From Bradyrhizobium liaoningense (GTDB lineage: Bacteria; Pseudomonadota; Alphaproteobacteria; Rhizobiales; Xanthobacteraceae): a stretch of DNA of 64,000 nucleotides. Below are positions 1-7,729 of this stretch, one piece after another; within the stretch, counting starts at the first letter, position 1, and every line of letters begins with the position of its first letter. A program made the position numbers and the translations under genes. Where the stretch lies: contig NZ_JAFCJS010000010.1 of assembly GCF_018130825.1 (NCBI RefSeq), positions 124,001 through 188,000 of the forward strand. The letters run 5' to 3'. The notes under the pieces were generated by a model. That model did no database searches and was not told where the DNA came from. It worked only from the letters and a program-made list of their open reading frames with translations.

Positions 1-231
1 CCAGGTGTAGCCGAACACGATCAGCCGGCCGATGATGCTGCCGGTGAAGGCCTGGACATGGGCATAGGCGGCGGGGCCTGAAGCCGCCGCGATCAGCCAC
101 CAGGCCAGCAGCAGGGTTCCGGCGTAAAGGGCGATACCGGTGGCGCGATGGATGATGGACAGCGCCATCGTCAGCGTCCAGCGGTAGACTTGCATGTGTG
201 GTGAAAGCGGTCGTTCGATCCGTGCGGTCAT
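1..231 (-). CDS. sdhC: succinate dehydrogenase cytochrome b556 subunit (SdhC), N-terminal part
   Basis: This is the first 77 codons of SdhC, read on the minus strand and cut off by the left window edge. SdhC is one of the two membrane anchors of succinate dehydrogenase (complex II) and helps bind heme b and ubiquinone. The start ATG at 231 gives an N-terminus with RPLSPHMQVYRW, followed by SIIHRATGIALYAG. This is the characteristic SdhC signature: the conserved Ser, His and Arg of the heme/quinone site and the start of the first membrane helix. A second helix (LLLAWWLIAAA) follows. The rest of the sdh operon should lie to the left, outside the window. Confidence 0.9.
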   Translation of the reverse strand, partial: MTARIERPLSPHMQVYRWTLTMALSIIHRATGIALYAGTLLLAWWLIAAASGPAAYAHVQAFTGSIIGRLIVFGYTW

Positions 232-634
232 GGGCTTTGATGTTGTATGGCGGCCCTTGAGGGCGCGCGCGGGGATCGCGAAAGGTCGGCTCTATTTACG
301 GAGTCGGTTTGGCCTGCGCAATCACCAAATCGCCATAAATCGAACCCCGGTTCAGCTCTACAGCCTTGATGAAACAAGGCCAATCAGGGGCTTGGTATAC
401 CAGGGCCTCGGTCCGCCAACGAAGAAAAGAATATTGATTCACCCTTTCCGAAAGAGCCGAGGCGCGTTGAAATTACTATTGGAACACCTCTAAACGGACC
501 ATGCCGTCCAAACCGGGCAGAGATCGACCAAAGGCGTCACCAGCCTTGCTCTCCCCGGCGCCAACCCTCCTCCTCACCATCTGATTTGATCCGGTCCGGA
601 TATGCGCACCCTGCATTCCACCCCGCCACAGAGA
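232..634. other. intergenic region upstream of sdhC
   Basis: About 400 bases without a convincing gene. The stretch is less GC-rich than its surroundings and should contain the sdhC promoter reading leftward. An open frame on the plus strand covers most of it (194-493), but its product resembles no family I know and its 5' end is antisense to sdhC. I could not assign a promoter with confidence, and I see no terminator for the LysR gene that ends at 635. Confidence 0.4.
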
Positions 635-1540
635 TCACCGGCTGAGCGGATCGCTTCCGCGCCACCGCTCGACCAGGAAATCGATGAAGGCGCGAATCTT
701 CGTCGAGCCGAGTCGCGACGGCTGATACAGCGCGTGCAGCGGCGCCGGCGCCGGCTCGTGCGCGCGCAGCAGGCGCCGCAGGCGTCCTTCAGCCAGCTGC
801 CGCTCCACCTGCCATGACGGCACCCGGACGATGCCTGCGCCGCTCTCGGCGGCGGCCGCGAGCGCATCGAGGCTGTTGATCCAAAGCCGTCCCGGGATGC
901 GGACGCGCGTTCCGCCATTCGCCTCGCGGCCGAATCGCCACGTTGCAGCGCCCGGCGCGTCGGAAAACACCAGGCAATCATGCTGCGTGAGGTCGGCAGG
1001 CGTATGCGGTTCGCCGCGGCGGGCGAGGTAATCGGGCGAGGCGCAGTGGATCATCTGCACCTCCGCGAGCTTTCGCATCACCAGCTGCGAATCGGGCATG
1101 CGCCCGACGCGAAGCGCCAGGTGAACGTCCTCCTCGATCAAATCGACGTTGCGATCGACCAGCAGCAGGTCCACGGATAGCGATGGGTAGGCGCGTAGGA
1201 AATCGCCGAGCAGCGGCGCGATCAGCAGGCGCCCCATCAATGTCGGCGCGCTGACGCGCAGCCGCCCCCACGGCTCGCGGCGATTGCCGGCCAGTCCCTC
1301 TTCGATCTCCTTGAACTCGCCGAGGATCGATTTGGCGCGCTCGTAGAGGATGCGCCCATCCTCGGTGAGTGCGAGCTGCCGCGTCGTCCGCATCAAAAGG
1401 CGCGTGCCGAAATGCCGCTCGAGCGCGGAAATCTGCCGGCTCACCGACGTCAGCGAGCTCGGCAATGATCGCGCCGCCGCCGACAGGCTGCCGGCGTCCA
1501 CGGCCCGCACGAAGGTCGCCATCGCCGCAAGCTGGTCCAT
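635..1540 (-). CDS. LysR-family transcriptional regulator
   Basis: A 301-residue LysR-type regulator. Residues 1-60 (MDQLAAMATFVRAVDAGSLS onward) form the winged helix-turn-helix with the typical SLTSVSRQISALERHFGTRL segment. The rest is a periplasmic-binding-fold effector domain with the conserved GRLRVSAP start. I chose the ATG at 1540 because GGAAGG lies 6 bases upstream; an in-frame ATG two codons earlier is also possible. It is transcribed away from the TauE-type exporter gene at 1711, with about 170 bases between them. That is the usual arrangement when a LysR protein controls the neighbouring gene, but the inducer cannot be told from the sequence. Confidence 0.9.
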   Translation of the reverse strand: MDQLAAMATFVRAVDAGSLSAAARSLPSSLTSVSRQISALERHFGTRLLMRTTRQLALTEDGRILYERAKSILGEFKEIEEGLAGNRREPWGRLRVSAPTLMGRLLIAPLLGDFLRAYPSLSVDLLLVDRNVDLIEEDVHLALRVGRMPDSQLVMRKLAEVQMIHCASPDYLARRGEPHTPADLTQHDCLVFSDAPGAATWRFGREANGGTRVRIPGRLWINSLDALAAAAESGAGIVRVPSWQVERQLAEGRLRRLLRAHEPAPAPLHALYQPSRLGSTKIRAFIDFLVERWRGSDPLSR

Positions 1541-1710
1541 CGCCATCCTTCCGCATTTCGCAAGGGAGTATGCCGCCTGCCAGAGATAGCGCCGAAAAAC
1601 GGAAGGGTCTACCTTGGCCGGATCCAAGCAGTCCGGGACTTGCCCATGCCCACCCATGTCAGCCTGACGGCAATCGCGCGTCCGCGAGAGCTGCCGGCGG
1701 ATCGCCGCCG

Positions 1711-2562
1711 ATGAGCGGTCTCGATGTCTTCGACGTCGTCGAGCTCGCGCTGCTGCTGATCGCAACCGGCGCGCTCTCGGGATTCCTGGCCGGCGTGTTC
1801 GGCATCGGCGGCGGCGCGATTCTCGTGCCCGTGTTCTACGAATGCTTCCGCATCGCCGGCGTGCCGCTGGAGGTGCGCATGCCGCTCTGCATCGGCACCT
1901 CGCTCGCGGTGATCATCCCGACCTCGATCCGCTCGTTCCAGGCGCACTACAAGCGCGGCGCCGTGGATATGTCGATCCTGCGCGTCTGGTGGCTGCCGAT
2001 CGTGATCGGCGTCGTCGCCGGCAGCGTCGTCGCGCGCTTCGCGCCGGAGCGGCTGTTCAAGATCGTGTTCGTCTGCGTCGCCTGGTCGGCGGCCGCGCGT
2101 CTCATCTTCGCGCGCGAAGGCTGGAAGTTCGGCGACGATCTGCCGAAAGGACCCTTGATGCGCGCCTACGGCTTCTGCGTCGGCATCCTGTCCACGCTGA
2201 TGGGCATCGGCGGCGGCCTGTTCTCGAACCTGTTGATGACCTTCTACAGCCGACCGATTCACCAGGCGGTCGCGACCTCGTCGGCGCTCGCCGTGCTGAT
2301 CTCGATTCCCGGCGCGCTCGGCTACATCTATGCCGGCTGGCCGGCGGCGACGACCTATCCCGGCGTCGCAGCGCTGCAAGTCCCCTTCGCGCTCGGCTAC
2401 GTCTCGCTGATCGGCGCCGTGCTGGTAATGCCGATGAGCCTTGTCACCGCACCGTTCGGTGTGAGAGCCGCGCACGCGATGTCCAAGCGGACGCTGGAGG
2501 CCGCATTCGGGTGTTATCTGTTTATCGTCGGCAGCAGGTTTGTGATGAGCCTGGTGGGCTGA
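1711..2562 (+). CDS. TauE/SafE-family membrane exporter
   Basis: A 283-residue inner-membrane protein of the TauE/SafE (DUF81) family, whose members are thought to export sulfite, sulfoacetate or other small organic anions. The two halves each carry the family glycine motif: GFLAGVFGIGGGAILVP near residue 25 and STLMGIGGGLFSNLL near residue 165. About eight hydrophobic segments are visible. It is divergent from a LysR regulator gene at 1540, its likely controller. The substrate is unknown. A longer upstream reading frame exists, but it is antisense to the LysR gene and encodes unrelated arginine-rich sequence, so I start at ATG 1711. Confidence 0.85.
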   Translation: MSGLDVFDVVELALLLIATGALSGFLAGVFGIGGGAILVPVFYECFRIAGVPLEVRMPLCIGTSLAVIIPTSIRSFQAHYKRGAVDMSILRVWWLPIVIGVVAGSVVARFAPERLFKIVFVCVAWSAAARLIFAREGWKFGDDLPKGPLMRAYGFCVGILSTLMGIGGGLFSNLLMTFYSRPIHQAVATSSALAVLISIPGALGYIYAGWPAATTYPGVAALQVPFALGYVSLIGAVLVMPMSLVTAPFGVRAAHAMSKRTLEAAFGCYLFIVGSRFVMSLVG

Positions 2563-2566
2563 CTTC

Positions 2567-2703
2567 GTAGGGTGGGTTAGCTGGCGGCTGTGCGAAGCAC
2601 AGTTCGCTAGCGTAACCCACCGCTTCTGCCGTCGCGGAATGCAAAGAGGTGGGTTACGCCAAGGGACTGCGCTTCGCGCAGCCCGGAGCTAACCCACCCT
2701 ACG
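2567..2703. repeat. intergenic palindromic element, family A variant
   Basis: The ends are inverted copies: GTAGGGTGGGTTAGC at the left and its complement ending in CCCACCCTAC at the right. The inside holds a second inverted pair (GTAACCCACC and GGTGGGTTAC) around a short spacer. It lies between the convergent TauE-type and malonyl-CoA synthetase genes. It is related to the GTAGGGTGGGCAAAG elements elsewhere in the window, with GTTAGC replacing CAAAG. Confidence 0.85.
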
Positions 2704-2732
2704 GCTTCATCCGCAAGGACGACGAGCGCGTC

Positions 2733-4262
2733 TCACTTCTTCGCGTAAATATCCTTGTACGTATCCCGCAGCACGTTCTTCTGTACCTTGCCCATCGTAT
2801 TGCGCGGCAGCTCGTCGACGACGAAGACGCGCTTGGGCATCTTGAATTTCGCGAGCCGCCCGTCGAGTGCCTTCAGCACCGAGGCCTCGCTGACATCGGC
2901 GCCCTTGTTGCAGACCAGCACCGCCGTGACGCCTTCGCCGAAATCGGCATGGGGCACGCCGATTACGGCGGATTCGATCACGCCCGGCATGGCGTCGATC
3001 TCGCTCTCGATCTCCTTGGGATAGACGTTGAAGCCGCCCGAGATCACGAGATCCTTGCCGCGGCCGAGGATGTGGACGTAGCCCTTGTCGTCGATCTTGC
3101 CGAGATCGCCGGTGATGAAGAAGCCGTCGGGCCGGAATTCGGACTTGGTCTTCTCCGGCATCCGCCAATAGCCCTTGAACACGTTCGGGCCCTTCACCTC
3201 GATCATGCCGATCTCCTCGCGCGGCAATTCCTTGCCGGTCTCGGGCTCGGTGACGCGCACGGACACGCCGGGGAGGGGAAAGCCGACCGCGCCGGGCACG
3301 CGCTCGCCGTCATAGGGGTTCGACGTGTTCATGTTGGTTTCGGTCATGCCGTAGCGCTCGAGCACCGCATGTCCCGTGCGCGCCGACCATTCGCGATGGG
3401 TGTCGGCGAGCAGCGGCGCCGAGCCCGAGATGAACAGCCGCATGTGCTTGGTGGTCTCGTGCGACAGCGCCGCGTTCTGCAGCAGGCGGGTGTAGAAGGT
3501 CGGCACGCCCATCAGAACCGTGGCGCGCGCCATCAGCTTGATGATCAGGTCCGGATCGAGCTTCGGCAGGAAGATCATCGACGCGCGCGAGAACAGCGTC
3601 ACGTTGGTCGCAACGAACAGGCCATGGGTGTGGTAGATCGGCAGCGCGTGGATCAGCACGTCCTTGTCGGTGAAGCGCCAGTAGCCGACGAGCGAGAGCG
3701 AGTTCGACGCCAGATTGTCGTGGGTGAGCATCGCGCCCTTGGAGCGGCCGGTGGTGCCCGAGGTGTAGAGGATCGCGGCGAGATCATCGTTTTCGCGCGG
3801 CACCGTTGTAAACTCGCTGCTCGCCTTGTCGGCGGCGTCCGTCAGCGAGCCCTTGCCGTCAGCGCCGAGCGTCTCGACCTTGGCCTTCACCTTGGCGGCG
3901 ACCGGCGCGAGACCTTCCGCCTTGGAGGGATCGCAGACCACCAGCGAGGGTTCGGCATCGCCGATGAAGTAGTCGAGCTCGTTCAGCGTATAGGCGGTGT
4001 TGAGCGGCAGGTAGACCGCGCCGGCCCGCACGGTCGCCAGATAGAGCACGATGTTGGCGACGGATTTCTCCACCTGCACGGCGACGCGGTCACCCGGCTT
4101 CACGCCGCGCGCGACCAGCACGTTCGCCATCTGGCCTGCGCGCGCGATCAGATCGCCATAGCTGATATGGGCGCCGTCCTGCGTCTCGATCGCGAGGCGT
4201 TTGGGATCATCCAGGCCGTCGAACAGGCGGGAAAACAGGTTGGCGTTGGCTGCGTGGTTCAT
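2733..4262 (-). CDS. matB: malonyl-CoA synthetase
   Basis: A 509-residue acyl-CoA synthetase of the ANL superfamily. It activates malonate with ATP and CoA to malonyl-CoA in the cytoplasm. The P-loop-like motif YTSGTTGRSKG is at residues 166-176, GMTETN (motif A5) lies near 320, the hinge region GRGKDLVISGGFNVYP near 420, and the adenylation lysine sits in PRNTMGKVQKN near the C-terminus. Overall length and the ALPIYHTHGLF segment fit rhizobial MatB rather than long-chain acyl-CoA ligases. ATG 4262 has GAGGAAA upstream. No malonyl-CoA decarboxylase or malonate transporter is adjacent, so malonate use is inferred from the family only. Confidence 0.85.
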   Translation of the reverse strand: MNHAANANLFSRLFDGLDDPKRLAIETQDGAHISYGDLIARAGQMANVLVARGVKPGDRVAVQVEKSVANIVLYLATVRAGAVYLPLNTAYTLNELDYFIGDAEPSLVVCDPSKAEGLAPVAAKVKAKVETLGADGKGSLTDAADKASSEFTTVPRENDDLAAILYTSGTTGRSKGAMLTHDNLASNSLSLVGYWRFTDKDVLIHALPIYHTHGLFVATNVTLFSRASMIFLPKLDPDLIIKLMARATVLMGVPTFYTRLLQNAALSHETTKHMRLFISGSAPLLADTHREWSARTGHAVLERYGMTETNMNTSNPYDGERVPGAVGFPLPGVSVRVTEPETGKELPREEIGMIEVKGPNVFKGYWRMPEKTKSEFRPDGFFITGDLGKIDDKGYVHILGRGKDLVISGGFNVYPKEIESEIDAMPGVIESAVIGVPHADFGEGVTAVLVCNKGADVSEASVLKALDGRLAKFKMPKRVFVVDELPRNTMGKVQKNVLRDTYKDIYAKK

Positions 4263-4357
4263 GCAAGATTTCCTCGACCGCAAGACTGACAAGGCCGGTC
4301 AAAACCGAGGGCTGGATTAGCAAAAACCGCCCCAATGAAGCAACGGAGACAGTTTGC

Positions 4358-5119
4358 ATGTCAAAAAACGGGAAACGCGTGGCCTGGGTGACGGGCGGCG
4401 GCAGCGGGATCGGGGAGGCCGGTGCCGAGGCGCTCGCCGCTGATGGCTGGACGGTGGTGGTGTCCGGCCGGCGCAGGGACGCCCTGGATGCCGTGGTTGC
4501 CAAGATCACGGCCGCGGGCGGGGCGGCCGAGGCCATCGCGCTGGATGTGTCCGTCGCCGCGGCGGCCCGGAAGGCGGCCGATCAGATCGTCGCCAAGCAC
4601 GGCCGCATCGATCTGCTGGTCAACAATGCCGGCATCAATGTTCCCAAACGCAGCTGGCAGGACATGGAACAGGAGGGCTGGGACAAGCTGGTCCAGGTCA
4701 ATCTCAACGGCGTGCTCTATTGCATGCGCGCGGTGCTGCCGACGATGCGCAAGCAGCAGGACGGCTCGATCATCAACGTCTCGTCCTGGGCCGGCCGCCA
4801 CGTCTCGAAGATGCCGGGCCCGGCCTACACCACCACCAAGCATGCGGTGCTGGCGCTGACCCATTCCTTCAACATGGACGAATGCGTCAACGGCCTGCGC
4901 GCCTGCTGCCTGATGCCGGGCGAGGTGGCGACCCCGATCCTGAAGCTGCGTCCGGTGGTGCCGAGCGAAGAGGAGCAGGCCCGGATGCTGCAGCCTGAAG
5001 ATTTGGGGCGCACCATCGCCTTCATCGCCAGCATGCCGCCGCGCGTCTGCATCAACGAGCTGCTGATCAGCCCGACGCACAATCGCGGGTTCATCCAGAC
5101 GCCGAACAACAGGGATTGA
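4358..5119 (+). CDS. short-chain dehydrogenase/reductase (SDR)
   Basis: A 253-residue classical SDR, an NAD(P)-dependent oxidoreductase. The Rossmann glycine motif TGGGSGIG is at residues 12-19, NNAG near 90, and the catalytic pair is Tyr157 and Lys161 (YTTTK) with the preceding serine in NVSSW. The arginine pair in SGRRRD after the second strand suggests NADP(H) preference. It is divergent from matB, with 95 bases between the starts and GGAG before the ATG. Substrate unknown; no neighbouring pathway genes help. Confidence 0.85.
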   Translation: MSKNGKRVAWVTGGGSGIGEAGAEALAADGWTVVVSGRRRDALDAVVAKITAAGGAAEAIALDVSVAAAARKAADQIVAKHGRIDLLVNNAGINVPKRSWQDMEQEGWDKLVQVNLNGVLYCMRAVLPTMRKQQDGSIINVSSWAGRHVSKMPGPAYTTTKHAVLALTHSFNMDECVNGLRACCLMPGEVATPILKLRPVVPSEEEQARMLQPEDLGRTIAFIASMPPRVCINELLISPTHNRGFIQTPNNRD

Positions 5120-5168
5120 AGCGGGCACACGGCCGCAACGGGCACACCGCCGCAACGGGCGCACTGCT

Positions 5169-5256
5169 GTAGGGTGGGCAAAGGCGCGAAGCGCCGTGCC
5201 CACCATCTCTCTCCGCATTTGCGTTTGGTGGGCACGCTGCGCTTTGCCCACCCTAC
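5169..5256. repeat. intergenic palindromic element, family A
   Basis: 88 bp flanked by GTAGGGTGGGCAAAG and its inverse CTTTGCCCACCCTAC. Each half is itself a short hairpin (GGTGGGCA...TGCCCACC), so the element could fold as a pair of stem-loops. It lies in the 349-base gap between the SDR and fasciclin genes. The remaining 210 bases of the gap, to 5468, show no gene and probably hold the fasciclin promoter. Confidence 0.9.
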
Positions 5257-5468
5257 GACACCGAGCGCTGAGCGCGCGCTGCCACACGGATGCGCCGCCC
5301 GATAGTTTCACGCATCACAAAGAATTTTTCCCCGAAACCGCATCGCAAACCCTCCCGTAGTTCGGTCCAACGACGGCGCTGCTGCTCCACGCCAAGAGGT
5401 CGCAAGCACCGTTGTTGCCCAACTCTAACACCGGCCATCGCCGGCTCAATTCAATCGGGAGATTCTCC

Positions 5469-6023
5469 ATGTCGAAGCGCATTGCCTATCTCGCTGCCGC
5501 CGCCTTCAGCGCCCTTGCCATCACCGCGACCGTGGTCGCGCCGGTGCGTGCCGAGGAGAAGACCGTGATGGTCGGCGGGGCCGCGATGTTCCCGTCGAAG
5601 AACATCGTCCAGAACGCGGTCAATTCGAAGGATCACACCACGCTGGTCGCCGCCGTGAAGGCCGCCGGCCTCGTGCCGACGCTGGAAAGCAAGGGCCCGT
5701 TCACGGTGTTCGCGCCGACCAACGCCGCCTTCGGCAAGCTGCCGGCCGGCACCGTCGACACCCTCGTCAAGCCTGAGAACAAGGCGACGCTGACCAAGAT
5801 CCTCACCTACCATGTGGTGCCCGGCAAGCTCGAGGCCTCCGACCTCACCGACGGCAAGAAGCTGAAGACCGCCGAGGGCGAGGAGCTGACGGTCAAGAAG
5901 ATGGACGGCAAGGTCTGGATCGTCGACGCCAAGGGCGGTACCTCGATGGTGACGATCACCAACGTCAACCAGTCGAACGGCGTCATCCATGTGGTCGACA
6001 CCGTGCTGATGCCGGCGACGTAA
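5469..6023 (+). CDS. secreted fasciclin-domain protein
   Basis: A 184-residue protein with a signal peptide at about residues 1-28 (MSKRIAYLAAAAFSALAITA, cleavage near VRA-EE) followed by one fasciclin (FAS1) domain. The two conserved FAS1 blocks are visible: FTVFAPTNAAFGKLP (H1) near residue 78 and the YHVVPGKL / NGVIHVVDTVLMP (H2) region at the C-terminus. FAS1 domains mediate adhesion; bacterial single-domain versions are periplasmic or surface proteins, often stress-induced. ATG 5469 is chosen because the upstream in-frame residues do not resemble a signal peptide. A strong terminator follows. Confidence 0.88.
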   Translation: MSKRIAYLAAAAFSALAITATVVAPVRAEEKTVMVGGAAMFPSKNIVQNAVNSKDHTTLVAAVKAAGLVPTLESKGPFTVFAPTNAAFGKLPAGTVDTLVKPENKATLTKILTYHVVPGKLEASDLTDGKKLKTAEGEELTVKKMDGKVWIVDAKGGTSMVTITNVNQSNGVIHVVDTVLMPAT

Positions 6024-6068
6024 CACCGCGCAGCCCGGTTTCATCCCCCAAACCGGATGCTTCGAGAC

Positions 6069-6099
6069 GGCGAGCCGGGGGTGCCCGGCTCGCCTTTTT
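6069..6099 (+). terminator. Rho-independent terminator of the fasciclin gene
   Basis: A perfect 11-bp stem (GGCGAGCCGGG with its complement) and a 4-base loop, followed by TTTTT. It sits 45 bases after the fasciclin stop codon and separates this gene from the cytochrome b gene downstream. Confidence 0.9.
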
Positions 6100-6144
6100 G
6101 TGACCAGCATAGCCCGCGGGCATCGATTCGATGGCCAACGGGGC

Positions 6145-6170
6145 GTAACGAAAGCGGACGCATCGGCGTA
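6145..6170 (+). promoter_or_regulatory. possible ECF-sigma-type promoter
   Basis: GTAAC at 6145-6149 and CGTA at 6167-6170 are 17 bases apart, directly followed by TATTC. GTAAC paired with a CG-containing -10 is the layout used by several alphaproteobacterial ECF sigma factors. The site is 37 bases upstream of the cytochrome b ATG, a plausible distance. The match is short, so this is a suggestion only. Confidence 0.3.
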
Positions 6171-6206
6171 TATTCGGTGTCACACGACGTTCAGGACGGA
6201 ACCATC

Positions 6207-6836
6207 ATGGCGAGCCTCACAGTCACCGACGAGCAGGTCAGGGCCACCCCGACCAAAGTGATCCAGCCGGCCTGGGTCCGCGTCATGCATTGGATCAACG
6301 CTCTCGCCATGATCCTGATGATCCTGTCGGGCTGGCAAATCTACAACGCGTCGCCGCTGTTCGGTTTCAGCTTCCCGCGCGAGTACACGTTGGGTGGCTG
6401 GCTCGGCGGCGGCCTGCTCTGGCATTTTGCGGCGATGTGGCTCTTGATGATCAACGGCCTCGCCTATGTCGTCACCGGCTTCGCCACCGGCCGCTTCCGG
6501 AAAAAACTGCTGCCGATCACGCCGTCAGGCGTGCTCCACGACGTCAGGGCTGCCCTGACCTTCAAGCTCGGCCATGACGATCTCACCGTCTACAATTACG
6601 TGCAGCGCCTGCTCTATGCCGGCATCATCGTGGTCGGCGTGCTGATCGTGCTGTCCGGCCTCGGCATGTGGAAGCCGGTCCAGCTCTATTATCTCGTCAT
6701 GCTGTTCGGCGACTATCCGACCGCGCGCTACGTGCACTTCTTCTGCATGGCCGCGATCTGCGCCTTCCTCGTCATTCACGTCCTGCTCGCGCTGCTGGTG
6801 CCGAAGAGCCTGCGCGCGATGATCATCGGGCGATAA
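6207..6836 (+). CDS. cytochrome b561-type membrane subunit
   Basis: A 209-residue membrane protein of the Ni,Fe-hydrogenase/cytochrome b (PF01292) fold with about four or five helices. Candidate heme ligands are the histidines in RVMHWINAL (helix 1), LLWHFAAMW (helix 2), and YVHFFCMA and LVIHVLLAL near the end. Its stop is 11 bases before the molybdopterin oxidoreductase start, so the two are cotranscribed. The likely role is to pass electrons between the quinone pool and the exported molybdoenzyme, as YedZ/MsrQ does for YedY/MsrP. The preceding strong terminator means the pair needs its own promoter. Confidence 0.85.
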   Translation: MASLTVTDEQVRATPTKVIQPAWVRVMHWINALAMILMILSGWQIYNASPLFGFSFPREYTLGGWLGGGLLWHFAAMWLLMINGLAYVVTGFATGRFRKKLLPITPSGVLHDVRAALTFKLGHDDLTVYNYVQRLLYAGIIVVGVLIVLSGLGMWKPVQLYYLVMLFGDYPTARYVHFFCMAAICAFLVIHVLLALLVPKSLRAMIIGR

Positions 6837-6847
6837 GGAGAATAGCG

Positions 6848-7630
6848 ATGGCCAAGCGTTCATTCCTGATTCCCGGCGTCGACAAGCGGTTGCTCATCAA
6901 GGACGCCATCAAGACGATGCCGGATTTTACCCGTCGCCGCTTCATTGCGGGCGGCGCCAGCCTGGGGGCGCTGACGCTGCTGACAGGCTGCGACGTCGTG
7001 GACTCGTCCTCGGCCGATACGCTGCTGGCACAGGTCTCGAAATTCAACGACGCCGTGCAGGCTTTCATCTTCAATCCCGACGCGCTGGCACCGACCTTCC
7101 CCGAGAGCGCGATCACGAAGCCGTTCCCCTTCAATGCCTATTACGATCTCGACGACGCGCCCGATGTCGATGGCGCCGACTGGAAGCTCGAAGTGCGCGG
7201 CCTCGTCGACAACAAGAAGTCCTGGACGCTGGAGGAGCTCTACAAGCTGCCGCAGGTGACGCAAGTGACCCGTCACATCTGCGTCGAGGGCTGGAGCGCG
7301 ATCGGCAGCTGGACCGGCACGCCCTTGCGCGATTTCTTAAAACTGATCGGCGCCGACACGCGCGCGAAATATGTCTGGTTCCAGTGCGCCGACAAGGACG
7401 GCTACAACTCGCCGCTCGACATGCGCAGCGCGCTGCATCCGCAGACGCAAATGACGTTCAAATACGCGAACGAGATTCTGCCGCGCGCCTACGGTTTCCC
7501 CATGAAGATCCGCGTGCCGACAAAGCTCGGCTTCAAGAACCCGAAATACGTGGTCTCGATGGAAGTCACCAACGACTACAAGGGCGGCTATTGGGAAGAC
7601 CAGGGGTATAATTCGTTCAGTGGGAGCTAG
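6848..7630 (+). CDS. Tat-exported molybdopterin-dependent oxidoreductase
   Basis: A 260-residue protein of the sulfite oxidase/YedY molybdopterin fold (PF00174). A twin-arginine signal TRRRFIAGG (around residue 29) is followed by a hydrophobic stretch ending in LLTGC, a lipobox-like site, so the mature protein may be a periplasmic lipoprotein. The molybdenum-ligating cysteine is Cys145 in RHICVEGWS, with the conserved Trp and Ser after it. The adjacent cytochrome b gene supplies the membrane electron partner. The substrate (sulfite, a sulfoxide or other) cannot be decided; the length fits the short YedY-like branch rather than full sulfite oxidases. Confidence 0.85.
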   Translation: MAKRSFLIPGVDKRLLIKDAIKTMPDFTRRRFIAGGASLGALTLLTGCDVVDSSSADTLLAQVSKFNDAVQAFIFNPDALAPTFPESAITKPFPFNAYYDLDDAPDVDGADWKLEVRGLVDNKKSWTLEELYKLPQVTQVTRHICVEGWSAIGSWTGTPLRDFLKLIGADTRAKYVWFQCADKDGYNSPLDMRSALHPQTQMTFKYANEILPRAYGFPMKIRVPTKLGFKNPKYVVSMEVTNDYKGGYWEDQGYNSFSGS

Positions 7631-7640
7631 CTCTGCTGCC

Positions 7641-7729
7641 GTAGGGTGGGCAAAGCGAAGCGTGCCCACCATTCCGTCCATCATGAAGAGAATCGTGGGC
7701 ACGGCGCTGCGCGCCTTTGCCCACCCTAC
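7641..7729. repeat. intergenic palindromic element, family A
   Basis: 89 bp bounded by GTAGGGTGGGCAAAG and CTTTGCCCACCCTAC-type ends (the right arm reads GCCTTTGCCCACCCTAC). It fills the space between two convergent genes. The stop codon of the minus-strand MFS gene (TAG, 7728-7726) is inside the right arm. Confidence 0.9.

Noticed and set aside
194..493. 99-codon plus-strand frame at the left edge
   Set aside because: Its 5' end is antisense to sdhC, it has no ribosome-binding site, and the product resembles no known protein.
2649..4289. 546-codon plus-strand frame opposite matB
   Set aside because: Antisense shadow of matB with histidine- and alanine-rich composition.
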